NCBI RefSeq assembly: GCF_014268595.2
Contig: NZ_CP077091.1
Location: forward strand, 1,138,501 to 1,202,500
DNA length: 64,000 nucleotides
Origin: Pseudomonas hamedanensis
Lineage (GTDB): Bacteria > Pseudomonadota > Gammaproteobacteria > Pseudomonadales > Pseudomonadaceae
Direction: 5' to 3'
Below the pieces are notes generated by a model. The model did not search any database. It saw nothing but the letters and a program-made list of their open reading frames with translations, and was not told where the DNA came from. Positions 36,548-46,832 of the stretch are shown here, piece after piece. Each line of letters begins with the position of its first letter. Within the stretch, counting starts at the first letter, position 1. The translations under genes were made by a program, and so were the position numbers.

Positions 36548-39500
36548 TCATACCGACACCTCTTCGCCGTCAGCCTTGCTCTTGCCAAACCGACGGCCAA
36601 GGCGGTCGAAGTACAGGTAAATCACCGGCGTAGTGAACAGAGTCAGCACCTGGCTCATGAGCAACCCGCCGACCATCACCAGGCCCAGCGGCTGGCGCAG
36701 TTCGGCGCCCGAACCGGTGGCGAGCATCAGCGGCACCGCGCCGAACAACGCGGCCAGGGTGGTCATGAGGATCGGCCGGAAGCGCAGCAGCGCCGCCTGA
36801 TAGATCGCCTCCTGCGGCGCCATGCCCTGGTTGCGCTCGGCGTCGAGGGCGAAGTCGATCATCATGATCGCGTTCTTCTTGACGATACCGATCAGCAGAA
36901 TGATGCCGATGATCGCAATCATCCCCAGATCATTACCGCTGAGCAGCAAGGCGAGCAAGGCGCCCACCGCCGCCGACGGCAAGGTCGAGAGAATGGTGAT
37001 CGGGTGGATATAACTCTCGTAGAGCACGCCAAGCACGATATACATGGTCACCACCGCCGCCAGGACCAACAGCAAGGTACTCGACAGCGAAGCCTGGAAC
37101 GCTTCGGCCGCCCCCTGGAAGCGGGTTTGCACGCCAACCGGCATGCCGATCTCTTGCTGCACCTGTTCGATGACGTCCACCGCATGCCCCAGCGCCACGC
37201 CGGGCGCGAGGTTGAACGACATCATCACCGCCGGGAACTGGCCGATGTGGCTGATCGCCAACTGCGCCTGACGCTCCTCGATATGCGCCAGGCTGGACAG
37301 CCGCACCTGGGCGTCGTCAGTGGTTTTCACATGGATCTGATCCAGCGCCTGCGGGCCGATCCTCTCGCCAGCCTGGGCTTGCAGCACCACGCGATACTGG
37401 CTGGCCTGGGTGTAAATGGTCGAGATCTGCCGCTGACCGAAAGCGTCGTACAGCGCATCGGTGATGTTCGACACCGAAACGCCGAGGCGTGACGCGGCGT
37501 CGCGGTCGATCACCAGATAGACCTGCAAGCCCTTGTCCTGCAAGTCGCTGGCAACGTCGGTCAGCTCCGGACGCTGTGCCAGCGCTTCGACCAGCCGTCC
37601 GCTCCATTGGTTGAGCAGTTCGGAATCCGGCGAGGACAAGCTGAACTGGTATTGGGTACGGCTGACACGGTCCTCGATGGTCAAGTCTTGCACCGGCTGC
37701 ATGAACAGGCGGATGCCGACCAGTTTGTCCAGTTGCGGTTGCAGGCGGGCGATCACTTCAGTCGCGGTCAGATCGCGCTCGCCGTGAGGCTTGAGGTTGA
37801 TCAGCAGGCGCCCGCTGTTGAGCGTGGCGTTGTCGCCATCGACACCGATGTACGACGACAGGCTTTGCACGTCAGGGTCTTCGAGAATGATCTTCGCCAG
37901 CGCCTGCTGACGCTCGCCCATCGCCGCAAAGGAAATCGACTGCGGCGCTTCGGAAATGCCCTGGATCACCCCGGTGTCCTGCACCGGAAAGAAGCCCTTG
38001 GGCACGACCATATAAAGGAACACGGTCAGCGCCAGCGTGCCGATCGCCACCAGCAAGGTCAGCGGCTGGTGCTTGAGTACCCAGCGCAACATCCGCCCGT
38101 ATTCAGCAATCATCCAGTCGATGAAGGCGCCGCTGGTGCGGTAGAAACGGCCCTGCTCATGGGCCTCTGGCTCACGCTTGAGCAATCGCGCGCACATCAT
38201 GGGTGTCAGCGTCAGCGAGACGACCAGGGAAATCAGGATCGCCACCGCAAGGGTAATGGCGAACTCGCGGAACAAGCGGCCGACCACATCGCCCATGAAC
38301 AGCAGGGGAATCAGCACTGCGATCAACGACAGCGTCAGGGAGATCAGGGTGAAGCCGATCTGCTTCGCGCCCTTGAGCGCGGCCTGCATCGGGCTGTCGC
38401 CTTCTTCGATATAGCGCGAGATGTTCTCGAGCATCACGATGGCATCGTCGACGACGAAACCGGTAGCGATGGTCAACGCCATAAGCGTCAGGTTATTGAC
38501 CGAGAAGCCGGCCAGGTACATCACGCCGAAGGTGCCGATCAACGACAGCGGCACGGCAACCGACGGAATGATCGTCGCACTGGCGCGGCGCAGGAACAGG
38601 AACGTCACCATCACCACCAGCGCGATGGCGATCAGCAGTTCGTGCTGCACGTCCGTGACCGAGGCGCGGATGGTCTGGGTGCGGTCAGTCAGCACCGTCA
38701 CATCGAGGCCGGCCGGCAGGTTGTCGGTGATGCTCGGCAGCAGCGCCTTGATGCGGTCAACCACCTCGATCACGTTGGCGCCGGGCTGGCGCTGGATGTT
38801 CAGCAGGACCGCCTGATTCTGGTTGGCCCAAGCGGCCAGGCGCTCGTTTTCGGCGCCATCGACAATCTCGGCGACGTCCTTGAGCCGCAACGGCGCGCCG
38901 TTCTTGTAGGCGAGGATCAGGTTGGCGTAATCCTCGGGCGAAGTCAGCTGGTCGTTGGCATCAAGCATTGACACCCGGGTCGGGCCGTCAAAATTACCTT
39001 TCGGCTGGTTGACGTTGGAGGCAGCGATCAGCGCGCGCACATCGGAAAGGTTCAGGCTGGCGGCGGCCAGTGCCTCGGGATTGACCTTGATCCGCACGGC
39101 CTGGCGCTGGCCGCCGGCAATGCTGACCATGCCGACCCCGCTGATCTGGGCGATTTTCTGCGCCATGCGCGTATCGACCAGGTCGTTGAGCTTGGGCAGC
39201 AGCATGGTTTTCGAGGTGATGGCCAGGGTCAGTACCGGCGTGTCCGCCGGGTTGACCTTGTTGTACACCGGCGGCGCCGGCAAGTCCGTCGGCAGCAGGT
39301 TGGTCGCGGCGTTGATTGCGGCCTGCACCTGTTGCTCGGCGACGTCCATGTTGATGTCGAGGCTGAAACGCAGGGTCAGCACCGAGGCGCCACCGGAACT
39401 GGTCGAGGCCATCTGCGTGAGGCCCGGCATCTGGCCGAACTGGCGCTCAAGTGGCGCGGTGACCGCACTGGTCATCACGTCCGGGCTGGCGCCGGGATAC

Positions 39501-39649
39501 AGGGTCATGACGCGGATGGTCGGGTAATCGACCTGCGGCAGCGCCGACACCGGCAGCAGCCGATAGGCGATCAGACCGGCGAGGACGATCGCCAGCATAC
39601 TCAGGGTGGTGGCTACCGGACGGAGGATGAACAGCCGCGAAATGTTCAT
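36548..39649 (-). CDS. muxB: RND efflux permease MuxB
   Basis: The second RND subunit of MuxABC-OpmB, 1033 residues, with the same architecture as MuxC. '[22 protein letters not shown]' follows TM1, '[21 protein letters not shown]' carries the TM4 Asp pair, and '[19 protein letters not shown]' lies near TM11. It starts with ATG 39649 overlapping the muxA stop by 4 nt. In the related MdtBC pair one subunit binds drug and the other moves protons; sequence alone does not say which is which here. Confidence 0.93.
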   Translation of the reverse strand: MNISRLFILRPVATTLSMLAIVLAGLIAYRLLPVSALPQVDYPTIRVMTLYPGASPDVMTSAVTAPLERQFGQMPGLTQMASTSSGGASVLTLRFSLDINMDVAEQQVQAAINAATNLLPTDLPAPPVYNKVNPADTPVLTLAITSKTMLLPKLNDLVDTRMAQKIAQISGVGMVSIAGGQRQAVRIKVNPEALAAASLNLSDVRALIAASNVNQPKGNFDGPTRVSMLDANDQLTSPEDYANLILAYKNGAPLRLKDVAEIVDGAENERLAAWANQNQAVLLNIQRQPGANVIEVVDRIKALLPSITDNLPAGLDVTVLTDRTQTIRASVTDVQHELLIAIALVVMVTFLFLRRASATIIPSVAVPLSLIGTFGVMYLAGFSVNNLTLMALTIATGFVVDDAIVMLENISRYIEEGDSPMQAALKGAKQIGFTLISLTLSLIAVLIPLLFMGDVVGRLFREFAITLAVAILISLVVSLTLTPMMCARLLKREPEAHEQGRFYRTSGAFIDWMIAEYGRMLRWVLKHQPLTLLVAIGTLALTVFLYMVVPKGFFPVQDTGVIQGISEAPQSISFAAMGERQQALAKIILEDPDVQSLSSYIGVDGDNATLNSGRLLINLKPHGERDLTATEVIARLQPQLDKLVGIRLFMQPVQDLTIEDRVSRTQYQFSLSSPDSELLNQWSGRLVEALAQRPELTDVASDLQDKGLQVYLVIDRDAASRLGVSVSNITDALYDAFGQRQISTIYTQASQYRVVLQAQAGERIGPQALDQIHVKTTDDAQVRLSSLAHIEERQAQLAISHIGQFPAVMMSFNLAPGVALGHAVDVIEQVQQEIGMPVGVQTRFQGAAEAFQASLSSTLLLVLAAVVTMYIVLGVLYESYIHPITILSTLPSAAVGALLALLLSGNDLGMIAIIGIILLIGIVKKNAIMMIDFALDAERNQGMAPQEAIYQAALLRFRPILMTTLAALFGAVPLMLATGSGAELRQPLGLVMVGGLLMSQVLTLFTTPVIYLYFDRLGRRFGKSKADGEEVSV

Positions 39650-40950
39650 GCGCCCTTCTTGGCCTTGTCAGTCACGGCGGCGTCCGGGGTGCTCGCGGCG
39701 GACTTGCCTTGCAGGTGTTCGGTCGGCGTGGTCGGCACTTGATTGCTGTCGTTGACCACTTCCACCTCGCTGCCTTCCTTCAAGCGGTCGGTGCCTTCAA
39801 GCACCACCCGGTCGCCTGCGGCCAGGCCTTCGGTGACGACGGTGTTTTCACCATCGCTGGCGCCGATCTTCAGTTGGCGGATGGTGACTTTCTTGTCGCC
39901 GTCCAGCGCGTAGACGAAGGTGCCGTTGGTGCCGAACTGAATCGCCGCCGACGGGGCCAGCACCACGCCTTTGAGCGTGTCGGCCAGCAAGTGCACGTTG
40001 ACGAACTGGTTGGGAAACAGCGCTTGATCGCGGTTGTCGTAACGGGCCTTGAATTTCAGGGTGCCGGTGGCGACATCGATCTGGTTGTCGAGGCTTTGCA
40101 GCACGCCGGTGGCTTGCAGTTTGGTATCGCCACGATCCCACGCCTCCGCCGGCAGTTTCGCGCCGCTGCGGTAACGGGCCAGCACGGTTTCCAGGCTGTT
40201 TTCCGGCAAGGTGAAGGCGACGCTGATCGGCTGGGTCTGAGTGATGACGGCGATGAACGTGGTGTCGTTCGCTGTGACGAGGTTGCCGACATCGACTTGA
40301 CGCAGGCCGACACGACCGGCAATCGGCGCGCGGATCTTGGTGAATTCGAGATTGAGCCTGGCGTCGTTGACCGCCGCCTGGTTGGTCTTGACCGTGCCCA
40401 GGTACTGACCGACCAGCGCTTCAGCGGTGTCCAGGGTCTGTTTGGCGATGCTGTCCTCTTTATAAAGACCGCGATAGCGCTCGACGTCGACCTGGGCGTT
40501 TTTCAGCTGCGCCTGATTTTGCAGCAGCGTACCTTCGGCCTGGAGCAAGGCATTCTGGTAGGGACGCGGATCGATTTCCGCCAGCAAGTCGCCGGCCTTG
40601 ACCATCTGCCCTTCTTCAAAATGGATTTTCACCAGTTCGCCGCCGACCCGGCTGCGCACGTTGATCGTGTTGAGCGCGGTGACGGTGCCCAGCGCCTTGT
40701 AGTACAGCGGGAAATCGCCCGTGACCGCCGGCGCCACACGCACCGGCACCGGCCCGCTGCCGCCGCCGAAGCCCGGCCGCATCATCCCCGAACGCCCGGT
40801 ATGCCCGGCGGCTTTGTCGCCGCCGGCCTTGTCAGCGGAACCGGCGGGCCAGAATTTCCAGCACAGGACGGCGATGACCAACAAGACCAGCAGGCTGATC
40901 AGCCAGCGACGGGAGTGACGGGGGGACGATTGCATGGAGTGATTAACCAT
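39646..40950 (-). CDS. muxA: RND periplasmic adaptor MuxA
   Basis: Membrane-fusion protein of 434 residues linking MuxBC to OpmB. N-terminal anchor '[20 protein letters not shown]' (about residues 17-36), barrel-sandwich halves '[20 protein letters not shown]' and '[19 protein letters not shown]', a short helical hairpin between them, and a β-barrel domain ('[16 protein letters not shown]'). The C-terminal tail is low complexity. First gene of the operon. An alternative in-frame ATG lies at 40935; neither has a strong Shine-Dalgarno. P. aeruginosa has tpx close to mux (PA2525-PA2532), as here. Confidence 0.92.
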   Translation of the reverse strand: MVNHSMQSSPRHSRRWLISLLVLLVIAVLCWKFWPAGSADKAGGDKAAGHTGRSGMMRPGFGGGSGPVPVRVAPAVTGDFPLYYKALGTVTALNTINVRSRVGGELVKIHFEEGQMVKAGDLLAEIDPRPYQNALLQAEGTLLQNQAQLKNAQVDVERYRGLYKEDSIAKQTLDTAEALVGQYLGTVKTNQAAVNDARLNLEFTKIRAPIAGRVGLRQVDVGNLVTANDTTFIAVITQTQPISVAFTLPENSLETVLARYRSGAKLPAEAWDRGDTKLQATGVLQSLDNQIDVATGTLKFKARYDNRDQALFPNQFVNVHLLADTLKGVVLAPSAAIQFGTNGTFVYALDGDKKVTIRQLKIGASDGENTVVTEGLAAGDRVVLEGTDRLKEGSEVEVVNDSNQVPTTPTEHLQGKSAASTPDAAVTDKAKKGA

Positions 40951-41082
40951 TGGGCGCGTGGGCTTCTTTTACGGGAGGCTGAACGATAAGCACTGGTGTG
41001 GATTTAGCAAAGCAGCTTTACCGGCAATTTACCTTCCACTGACGTTTCAAGGTGTGAGGCAAAACACTGATACACAAATGAA

Positions 41083-41108
41083 AACGGCCTGGACAGGGCC
41101 AGGCCGTT
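41083..41108 (-). terminator. Intrinsic terminator of tpx
   Basis: On the minus strand, stem AACGGCCTGG (41108-41099), 6-nt loop, CCAGGCCGTT (41092-41083), followed by TTCATTTGT. Ten perfect base pairs, 17 nt after the tpx stop. Confidence 0.85.
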
Positions 41109-41124
41109 AACAATTGTAAAAGCC

Positions 41125-41625
41125 TTACTTGAGAACGGACAGTGCCGCTTCGTAGTTCGGCTCTTCAGCGATTTCCTTGACCAGTTCGCTGTGCAGGACG
41201 TTGTCGTTTTCGTCCAGTACTACCACGGCGCGAGCGGTCAGGCCTTTCAGCGGACCGTCGGCAATGGCCACGCCGTAGTTCTCGATGAACTCGGCGCCGC
41301 GCAGGGTCGACAGGTTCTGCACGTTTTCCAGACCTTCAGCGCCGCAGAAACGTGCCTGGGCGAACGGCAGGTCAGCGGAAATGCACAGCACCACGGTGTT
41401 GGCGAGCTCGTTGGCTTGAGCGTTGAACTTGCGCACGGAGGTCGCGCAGGTGGGAGTGTCAACGCTTGGGAAAATGTTCAAGACTTTGCGCTTGCCGGCG
41501 AAGTCTTGCAGGGAAACGTCGGACAGATTGCCGGCGACCAGGGAAAAGGCTGGCGCCTTGGAACCGGCTTGTGGCAATTGGCCGTTGACTTGAACCGGAT
41601 TGCCTTTAAGGGTGACTTGAGCCAT
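41125..41625 (-). CDS. tpx: Thiol peroxidase Tpx
   Basis: A 166-residue atypical 2-Cys peroxiredoxin that reduces H2O2 and lipid hydroperoxides using thioredoxin; periplasm-associated in some species, but here without a signal peptide. Peroxidatic Cys60 in '[15 protein letters not shown]' and resolving Cys94 in '[12 protein letters not shown]', the Tpx signature spacing. Start at ATG 41625 with AGAAGGA upstream. Monocistronic, with its own terminator, and divergent from the DGPF gene. Confidence 0.97.
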   Translation of the reverse strand: MAQVTLKGNPVQVNGQLPQAGSKAPAFSLVAGNLSDVSLQDFAGKRKVLNIFPSVDTPTCATSVRKFNAQANELANTVVLCISADLPFAQARFCGAEGLENVQNLSTLRGAEFIENYGVAIADGPLKGLTARAVVVLDENDNVLHSELVKEIAEEPNYEAALSVLK

Positions 41626-41857
41626 GACTTGAGTCCTTCTGATGGTGTGATTGGAAAGCATGCAAGAGGCGGAAGTTAACCACGAAATCGGCCGCCGACC
41701 TATGCCCTGTGTGAAATTGTTGGTTGCTGGCGACTGCGATTGTATACAACCTGCCGAACTCCTACAGAAGAGCGGATTTATATTTCAGGTTCTGTCGATT
41801 CAGCTCTACCCCATTCGATTAAGCAGTGAACCTTCCCCACTCCAAGGAGCACTTGCC

Positions 41858-42286
41858 ATGCGTTTCATGATTCTCGTCAAAGCCAGCGCCGATTCCGAAG
41901 CGGGAATCATGCCCAGCCAGGAACTGCTGACGTCCATGGGCAATTTCAACGAAGAACTGGCCAGGGCCGGCATTCTCGTCGGAGCCGACGGCCTTCACCC
42001 GAGCAGCAAGGGCGCGCGGGTCAGATTTTCCGGTGACCAGCGCAGCGTAATAGACGGTCCGTTCATCGAGACCAAGGAATTGATTGCCGGCTACTGGATC
42101 TGGGACGTCAAGTCCAGGGAAGAAGCGATCGAATGGGTCAAGCGCTGTCCCCACCCGATGCCGGGCAGCGATGCCGAAATCGAGATTCGCCAAGTGTTTT
42201 CGGCACAAGATTTCGGCGATGAATTCACCCCGCAAGCGCGCGAGCAAGAAGAACGCGTCCGCGAACTGGCAAAGAAAAACACCTGA
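41858..42286 (+). CDS. YCII/DGPF-domain protein
   Basis: A 142-residue cytoplasmic protein of the YCII-related (DGPF) family: 'MRFMILVKAS' at the start, 'VIDGPFIETKELIAGYWIWD' at about 65-84 with the family DGPF motif, then 'REEAIEWVKRCPHPMPG'. These small ferredoxin-like folds are often linked to ECF sigma factors or act as unknown enzymes; the conserved His/Asp could be catalytic. A strong AAGGAG (41844-41849) supports the start. No ECF sigma gene is next to it here. Confidence 0.88.
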   Translation: MRFMILVKASADSEAGIMPSQELLTSMGNFNEELARAGILVGADGLHPSSKGARVRFSGDQRSVIDGPFIETKELIAGYWIWDVKSREEAIEWVKRCPHPMPGSDAEIEIRQVFSAQDFGDEFTPQAREQEERVRELAKKNT

Positions 42287-42393
42287 GACCGACCCGGCAA
42301 CGGGTTGCTTTGCCATACCCTCTCCCTGTCATAAACTCGCGACGCGGCCATTTACCGGACGCGTCGGCGCTCAAGGATCAGGGGTTATGCTGC

Positions 42394-43161
42394 ATGCTTA
42401 GAAAGTCTGTTGTGATGTTCATGCTGAAAAAAGGCGATGTGTACGACCCCATCGGTTCCGGGACGTTCTTCTTTCATGACGGCAAGTTGCTCATTGTCAG
42501 TGCCGCCCATGTTTTCGAAGACCTCGAGGGCGAAGAAGCAGCCTATCTGTACGCCGCCAACAAGGTGTTCAAACTTCCCTATATCAAAGCCTTGGTGTCC
42601 AACACCAGTGCGACACAGGGCAGCCGGAGCAAAGACCCGTTCGACATCGGTGCAATGGTGGTGCCGGATGAAGTTCTGGATGAATGCAACGGCGAGATCA
42701 ATTTCATCCAGCGCGACTTGATTGAAACCCCGGCAAACAGCCAACGGATCAAGTTTTACCAACTCATTGGTTACCCCGGTCCGAAAAATACGCAACTGGC
42801 GAAAAAAGCCGCTCGGCTCAATCGCATGTTCATCCCCGAAGGCTTCGTCTACAGCACCTACGATACAAGCGCCAAGGTCTTCCCCCACCACCGTTTCCTG
42901 CCCGAATACCATGTCGCACTGGAGTTTTCCAAAACCGGCAACTTCAACGATGACAATCTGCCCCTTCAGGCGCCTGACCCCGATGGCATGAGCGGCGGCC
43001 TGATCCAGGGCTGCTTCGACTATATCCCGCACAGCAATGGGTTTTATCCTACCTGCGCGGTCGCGATTCTTATTGAGCTGGAGCGCAAGGCCGGGTCGTT
43101 CATAGGCGTACGAATGAACGCTGTCCATGAGTGGCTCGATCTGCACGCGGCGAAACTTTAG
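42394..43161 (+). CDS. Stand-alone trypsin-fold serine peptidase-like protein
   Basis: A 255-residue protein with what looks like an intact chymotrypsin-type triad: His39 in 'LLIVSAAHVFED', Asp84 in 'DPFDIGAMVV' and Ser200 in 'DPDGMSGGLIQG' (the GxSGG oxyanion region). It follows 'DPIGSGTFFFHDGK', the usual first strand. There is no PDZ domain, signal peptide or membrane segment, so it is likely cytoplasmic, unlike DegP/HtrA. Start uncertain: ATG 42394 with CAGGGG 9 nt upstream is best; 42415 and 42421 also lie in frame. No operon partner is evident. Similar proteins are often encoded beside defence or effector genes, but nothing of the kind is visible here. Confidence 0.75.
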   Translation: MLRKSVVMFMLKKGDVYDPIGSGTFFFHDGKLLIVSAAHVFEDLEGEEAAYLYAANKVFKLPYIKALVSNTSATQGSRSKDPFDIGAMVVPDEVLDECNGEINFIQRDLIETPANSQRIKFYQLIGYPGPKNTQLAKKAARLNRMFIPEGFVYSTYDTSAKVFPHHRFLPEYHVALEFSKTGNFNDDNLPLQAPDPDGMSGGLIQGCFDYIPHSNGFYPTCAVAILIELERKAGSFIGVRMNAVHEWLDLHAAKL

Positions 43162-43350
43162 CCCTCGTCCCCCCGTAATTGCGACTCGCGGCACAAAACC
43201 AAACAATTAATCCCAGCGACTGGCTAACCCCCGATTAGCTGCTAGTTTCATTCAGACGCGTCCTACAGGCTTGATAAGCAAGGGATTACATCGAAACGTC
43301 CGGCCTGTGCTGAATTGTTCATGTGCTACCAGGGAATCGGGGAAGGGCTG

Positions 43351-44301
43351 ATGGTCCAGCGTTACGTTGTGCGCCCACTATTGGCGCTGTGCATGATCGG
43401 CAGTCCTTTGCTGTTCGCCGCCGAAGGAGGTGGCGGTCGACCGCTGACCGGCCAGCAGGTGTTCTCCAATGCGGGCATCGTGCCGCCGGAGCCGGGCTGG
43501 ATCATGTCGCTGACGAGCATCGGCTATGACGGCTCGCTCAAGGGCAGCAAAGGTGCGCCAATCTCCGGCGCGGTCAGCGGCGGGATCGACCTGAAAATCG
43601 CCTACACCATGGCCAACTTCACTCACGTCTGGGACACCGGCAAAGGGCGCTGGAATTTCGCCTCGGCCGCCGGGGTGCCGGTGCAACACACCGACATTAA
43701 AAGCGCTGTCACCGGCCCGCGCGGGCGCACGCTGGGCGACAGCGATTCCGCCACCCAGTTCGCCGATGCGCTGATCACCCCGCTTGCCGCCGGCTATCAC
43801 TTCGACGAAGCCAACCACTTGTCGCTGTCATTACCGATATACCTGCCCACCGGTGCCTACAACAAGGATCGCTTGGCTAACGCCGGGCAGAACACCTACA
43901 CGTTCATGCCGACCCTGGCGTTCACGCACCTGGATGGCAAGGGCGGTGAATTGAGCCTGATGTCTGCCCTTGAGATGTACAGCGAGAACACCGCCACGGA
44001 TTACCGCAACGGCAACATTTTTCGCCTCGATGCCCTCTGGACCCACGGCTTCGGCAGTGGCTGGAGCGCCGGTCTGGCCGCCGGCTACGTTCAGCAATTG
44101 ACCGACGACAAGGGCCAGACCGCCGACAGCTTCAACGGCTTTCGCGGGCGCTCGGTCGGCGCTGGCCCGGTGGTCGGTTGGAGCGGCAAATTTGCCGATG
44201 CCCAAGCCAGCGTCAGTGCACGCTGGGTACCGGAATTCGACACCAAGAACCGCCCGCAAGGCAACGGCGTGGGCGTTAACCTGACCCTGGCGTTCTTCTA
44301 G
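43351..44301 (+). CDS. Outer-membrane transporter-like protein (Phenol_MetA_deg/SphA type)
   Basis: A 316-residue exported β-barrel protein. Signal peptide residues 1-24 ('LLALCMIGSPLLFAAE'), then alternating amphipathic strands with many aromatic turns ('LSLSLPIYLPTGAYNKDRLAN', 'TYTFMPTLAFTHLD') and a C-terminal Phe ('NLTLAFF'), as in the 'MetA-pathway of phenol degradation' family, members of which appear to pass hydrophobic compounds across the outer membrane. Start at ATG 43351 after GGAAGGG; the frame from 43315 is less likely. It ends 22 bp before moxR, so it could be the first gene of that operon. Confidence 0.8.
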   Translation: MVQRYVVRPLLALCMIGSPLLFAAEGGGGRPLTGQQVFSNAGIVPPEPGWIMSLTSIGYDGSLKGSKGAPISGAVSGGIDLKIAYTMANFTHVWDTGKGRWNFASAAGVPVQHTDIKSAVTGPRGRTLGDSDSATQFADALITPLAAGYHFDEANHLSLSLPIYLPTGAYNKDRLANAGQNTYTFMPTLAFTHLDGKGGELSLMSALEMYSENTATDYRNGNIFRLDALWTHGFGSGWSAGLAAGYVQQLTDDKGQTADSFNGFRGRSVGAGPVVGWSGKFADAQASVSARWVPEFDTKNRPQGNGVGVNLTLAFF

Positions 44302-44323
44302 TACGGCCACAAAGGATTGTTCC

Positions 44324-45304
44324 ATGACTGCGCTTACCGACCTCAACGCCCTGCAAGCCAGCATCGCCGAAGCGGTACTCGGCCAGGATCAAGTGATCCG
44401 GCAGATTCTCCTCGGCCTGCTGGCCAACGGGCATTTATTGCTGGAAAGCCTGCCGGGGCTGGCCAAGACCCGTACAGTCAAGGCGCTGGCCAAACATCTG
44501 GATGCAAAGATGAGCCGCATCCAGTTCACCCCCGACCTGCTGCCCTCGGACATCACCGGGGCCGAGGTGCTGCATCAGGTCGACGGCAAGAACGAAATCC
44601 GCTTCCAGCCCGGGCCGCTGTTCGGCAACCTGATTCTCGCGGACGAGATCAACCGCGCGCCGGCCAAAGTGCAGGCGGCCTTGCTCGAAGCCATGGAAGA
44701 ACGGCAGATCACCGTGGCCGGCAACAGCCATGCGCTGCCCGAACTGTTTATTGTCGTGGCGACGCAGAATCCGATCGAACAGGAAGGCACCTACCCGCTG
44801 CCGGAAGCGCAGATGGACCGGTTCCTGATGAAGGTCCTGCTCGATTACCCCAGTGCGGAAAACGAAAGCCAGGTGCTGCGCCTGCTGCGCAACGAAGAGT
44901 TCGCGCAAGGGGCCAGCACCACGCCCGTCAACAGCTTCACCTTGCCCCAAGAGGTGATTTTTGCCGCGCGCAAGGAAGTCAGCGCCGTGCATGTGTCGCC
45001 CGCGATCGACACTTACCTGATCGACCTGATCAACGCTACCCGCCACCCCGCCGATTATGACGAGGACCTCGCCCGCTGGATCGCCATTGGCGCCAGTCCC
45101 CGCGGCGGCATTGGCCTGGATCGTTGCGCCCGCGCCGACGCGTGGTTGCAGGGACAGGATTTTGTCTCGCCGGACAACGTGCGCGCGGTCGTGCACCCGG
45201 TGCTGCGCCATCGTCTGCAGTTGAGTTACGACGCGGTGGCCGACGGCGTCAGCGCCGATCAAGTGCTGGATCGGATACTCGATACAGTGGCAATCCCGGC
45301 ATGA
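44324..45304 (+). CDS. MoxR-family AAA+ ATPase
   Basis: A 326-residue chaperone-like ATPase. Walker A 'LESLPGLAKTRTVKAL' (about 41-56), Walker B 'LILADEINRAP' (about 105-115), sensor 1 'VVATQNPIEQEGTYPLPEA'. MoxR proteins act with VWA-domain proteins to insert cofactors or mature periplasmic and membrane complexes; here the partner VWA genes follow directly. Start at ATG 44324 with AAAGGA upstream. Its stop overlaps the ATG of the DUF58 gene (45301-45304), giving translational coupling. Confidence 0.94.
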   Translation: MTALTDLNALQASIAEAVLGQDQVIRQILLGLLANGHLLLESLPGLAKTRTVKALAKHLDAKMSRIQFTPDLLPSDITGAEVLHQVDGKNEIRFQPGPLFGNLILADEINRAPAKVQAALLEAMEERQITVAGNSHALPELFIVVATQNPIEQEGTYPLPEAQMDRFLMKVLLDYPSAENESQVLRLLRNEEFAQGASTTPVNSFTLPQEVIFAARKEVSAVHVSPAIDTYLIDLINATRHPADYDEDLARWIAIGASPRGGIGLDRCARADAWLQGQDFVSPDNVRAVVHPVLRHRLQLSYDAVADGVSADQVLDRILDTVAIPA

Positions 45305-46236
45305 ACGGTGAAGGCCTGGTCTACGTCTCTCTCGCGCAATTGATGGCACTGGAGTTCAAGGCCCGCGACCTGAGTTTTCTGGCACGTCAGCCACAGGGCA
45401 GCATCCTTGCCGGCAACCATGCTTCACGCCTGCGTGGGCGCGGCTTGAACTTCGACGAATTACGCCGTTACCAGCCCGGCGACGACTTGCGTCATCTCGA
45501 CTGGCGCGCCTCGCTGCGCACCGGCAAACCGGTGGTCCGCACCTTCGCCGAAGAGCGTGATCGCCCGGCACTGATCGTCGTCGATCAACGCATGGCGATG
45601 TTTTTTGGCTCGCAACGCAGCTTCAAATCCGCAGTGGCCGCGGAACTCGCGGCACTGGCGGCCTGGATGGTATTCCACGCCGGGGATCGGGTGGGCGGTC
45701 TGGTTTTCAACGACACGCGCATCGACAGCCTCGCCCCGCTGCGCAGCCGCAAACGGGTCGAAGCGCTGCTCAGCCGCGTGGTGCAACACAATCGCGCGCT
45801 GAACGCCGGCAGTCCCGACGCCGAAGACGAAGAACAATTGGACAAGGTCTTGCAACGCTGCCTCGCCGTGGCCGGCCACGATCATCTGATCTGCATCGTC
45901 AGCGATTTTGCCGGCGCCGGTGAACGCACTCTGCAACTGATGCGCCAGCTCTCGGCGCACAACGATGTCATCGCCCTGCAAGTCTACGACCCGCTGGCGC
46001 TGAAACTGCCGAACAACGGCCGTCTGCTGGTCACTCAGGGCGAGTTGCAAGTCGAACTGGCAATCGACAAGCGCACCGTGCATCAGCCGCTCGGGGATTT
46101 CCTCAGCGGTCGACTCAAGGACGTCGCCACCCTGCTGCGCCGCAGTCAGGTGCCGCTGATGTTGATCAGCACCGCCGAAGAGGCCCACGCGCAACTGCGC
46201 GCCGAACTGGGCAAAAACAGCGGGGCACGGCGGTGA
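45301..46236 (+). CDS. DUF58 protein (VWA-like)
   Basis: A 311-residue DUF58 protein, usual partner of MoxR. The conserved box 'RRYQPGDDLRHLDWRASLRTG' (about 56-76) and 'PALIVVDQRMAMFFGSQ' with a VWA-like fold mark the family. The metal-site Ser residues are partly replaced, so metal binding is uncertain. The ATG overlaps the moxR stop, and its own stop overlaps the GTG start of the DUF4381 gene. It probably brings membrane VWA proteins to the ATPase. Confidence 0.92.
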   Translation: MNGEGLVYVSLAQLMALEFKARDLSFLARQPQGSILAGNHASRLRGRGLNFDELRRYQPGDDLRHLDWRASLRTGKPVVRTFAEERDRPALIVVDQRMAMFFGSQRSFKSAVAAELAALAAWMVFHAGDRVGGLVFNDTRIDSLAPLRSRKRVEALLSRVVQHNRALNAGSPDAEDEEQLDKVLQRCLAVAGHDHLICIVSDFAGAGERTLQLMRQLSAHNDVIALQVYDPLALKLPNNGRLLVTQGELQVELAIDKRTVHQPLGDFLSGRLKDVATLLRRSQVPLMLISTAEEAHAQLRAELGKNSGARR

Positions 46237-46832
46237 ACCCGAATATTCCGAGCATCGATCAGCTCAAGGAGCTGGCCCTGCCCGCGCCCGTCAGCTATGC
46301 GCCGCAGACGTGGGGCTGGTGGGTCTTGCTCGCGCTACTGCTACTCGCGGCGTTGCTGATTGGCATTCGCCGTTATCGGCAATGGCGCAGGGACGCCTAT
46401 CGCCGCGAGGGACTGGCGCGACTGGCGCAACTGCGCAGGCGCAGCGATGACCTCAATGCCCTGCGCCAATTGCCGGAACTGCTCAAGCGCGTGGCGCTGT
46501 CGATGCCCACTCAATCCTCAGCCTGGAACGCATTCCCTGTGGGAGCGAGCCTGCTCGCGAAGAGGTTGGCACATCCGATATCTGGCTCAACTGACCCAGC
46601 GCTTTCGCGAGCAGGCTCGCTCCCACAGGGGCCTGCGGCGATCAAGGGAGAGCGTTGGCAGAATTTTCTGCAGCAGCATTGCCAGAAGAAACTCCCCGCG
46701 GACTTCAGCGATCAACTCGCGCAACTCGCCTATGCACCGGACAACGTCCTGCGCGCCCTCCCCGCGCCGCACCGCCAGGCACTGTTCGACACCTGCCAAT
46801 ACTGGGTGGAGCATCATCATGTGGCAGCTTGA
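46233..46832 (+). CDS. DUF4381 membrane protein with an in-frame REPIN insertion
   Basis: A 199-residue inner-membrane protein of the BatABD cluster. One helix near the N-terminus ('WGWWVLLALLLLAALLIGI', 27-45), then a cytoplasmic helical domain ('RREGLARLAQLRRRSDDLNAL') and a C-terminal segment ('FSDQLAQLAYAPDNV'). A complete 96-bp REPIN (46535-46630) lies in the middle of the gene and adds exactly 32 codons ('[16 protein letters not shown]...'), so the frame stays open and the protein is longer than family members of about 160 residues. GTG start at 46233 overlaps the DUF58 stop; the end overlaps the batA-like start by 14 nt. Confidence 0.85.
   Translation: MNPNIPSIDQLKELALPAPVSYAPQTWGWWVLLALLLLAALLIGIRRYRQWRRDAYRREGLARLAQLRRRSDDLNALRQLPELLKRVALSMPTQSSAWNAFPVGASLLAKRLAHPISGSTDPALSRAGSLPQGPAAIKGERWQNFLQQHCQKKLPADFSDQLAQLAYAPDNVLRALPAPHRQALFDTCQYWVEHHHVAA
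46535..46630. repeat. REPIN inside the DUF4381 coding region
   Basis: Perfect 27-bp arms CCCTGTGGGAGCGAGCCTGC... (46535-46561) and ...GCAGGCTCGCTCCCACAGGG (46604-46630). Total length 96 bp, a multiple of three, with no stop in the host frame. Confidence 0.95.

Noticed and set aside
42310..42393. Upstream extension of the peptidase-like gene
   Set aside because: No ribosome site, and the residues before Met at 42394 look like untranslated sequence.
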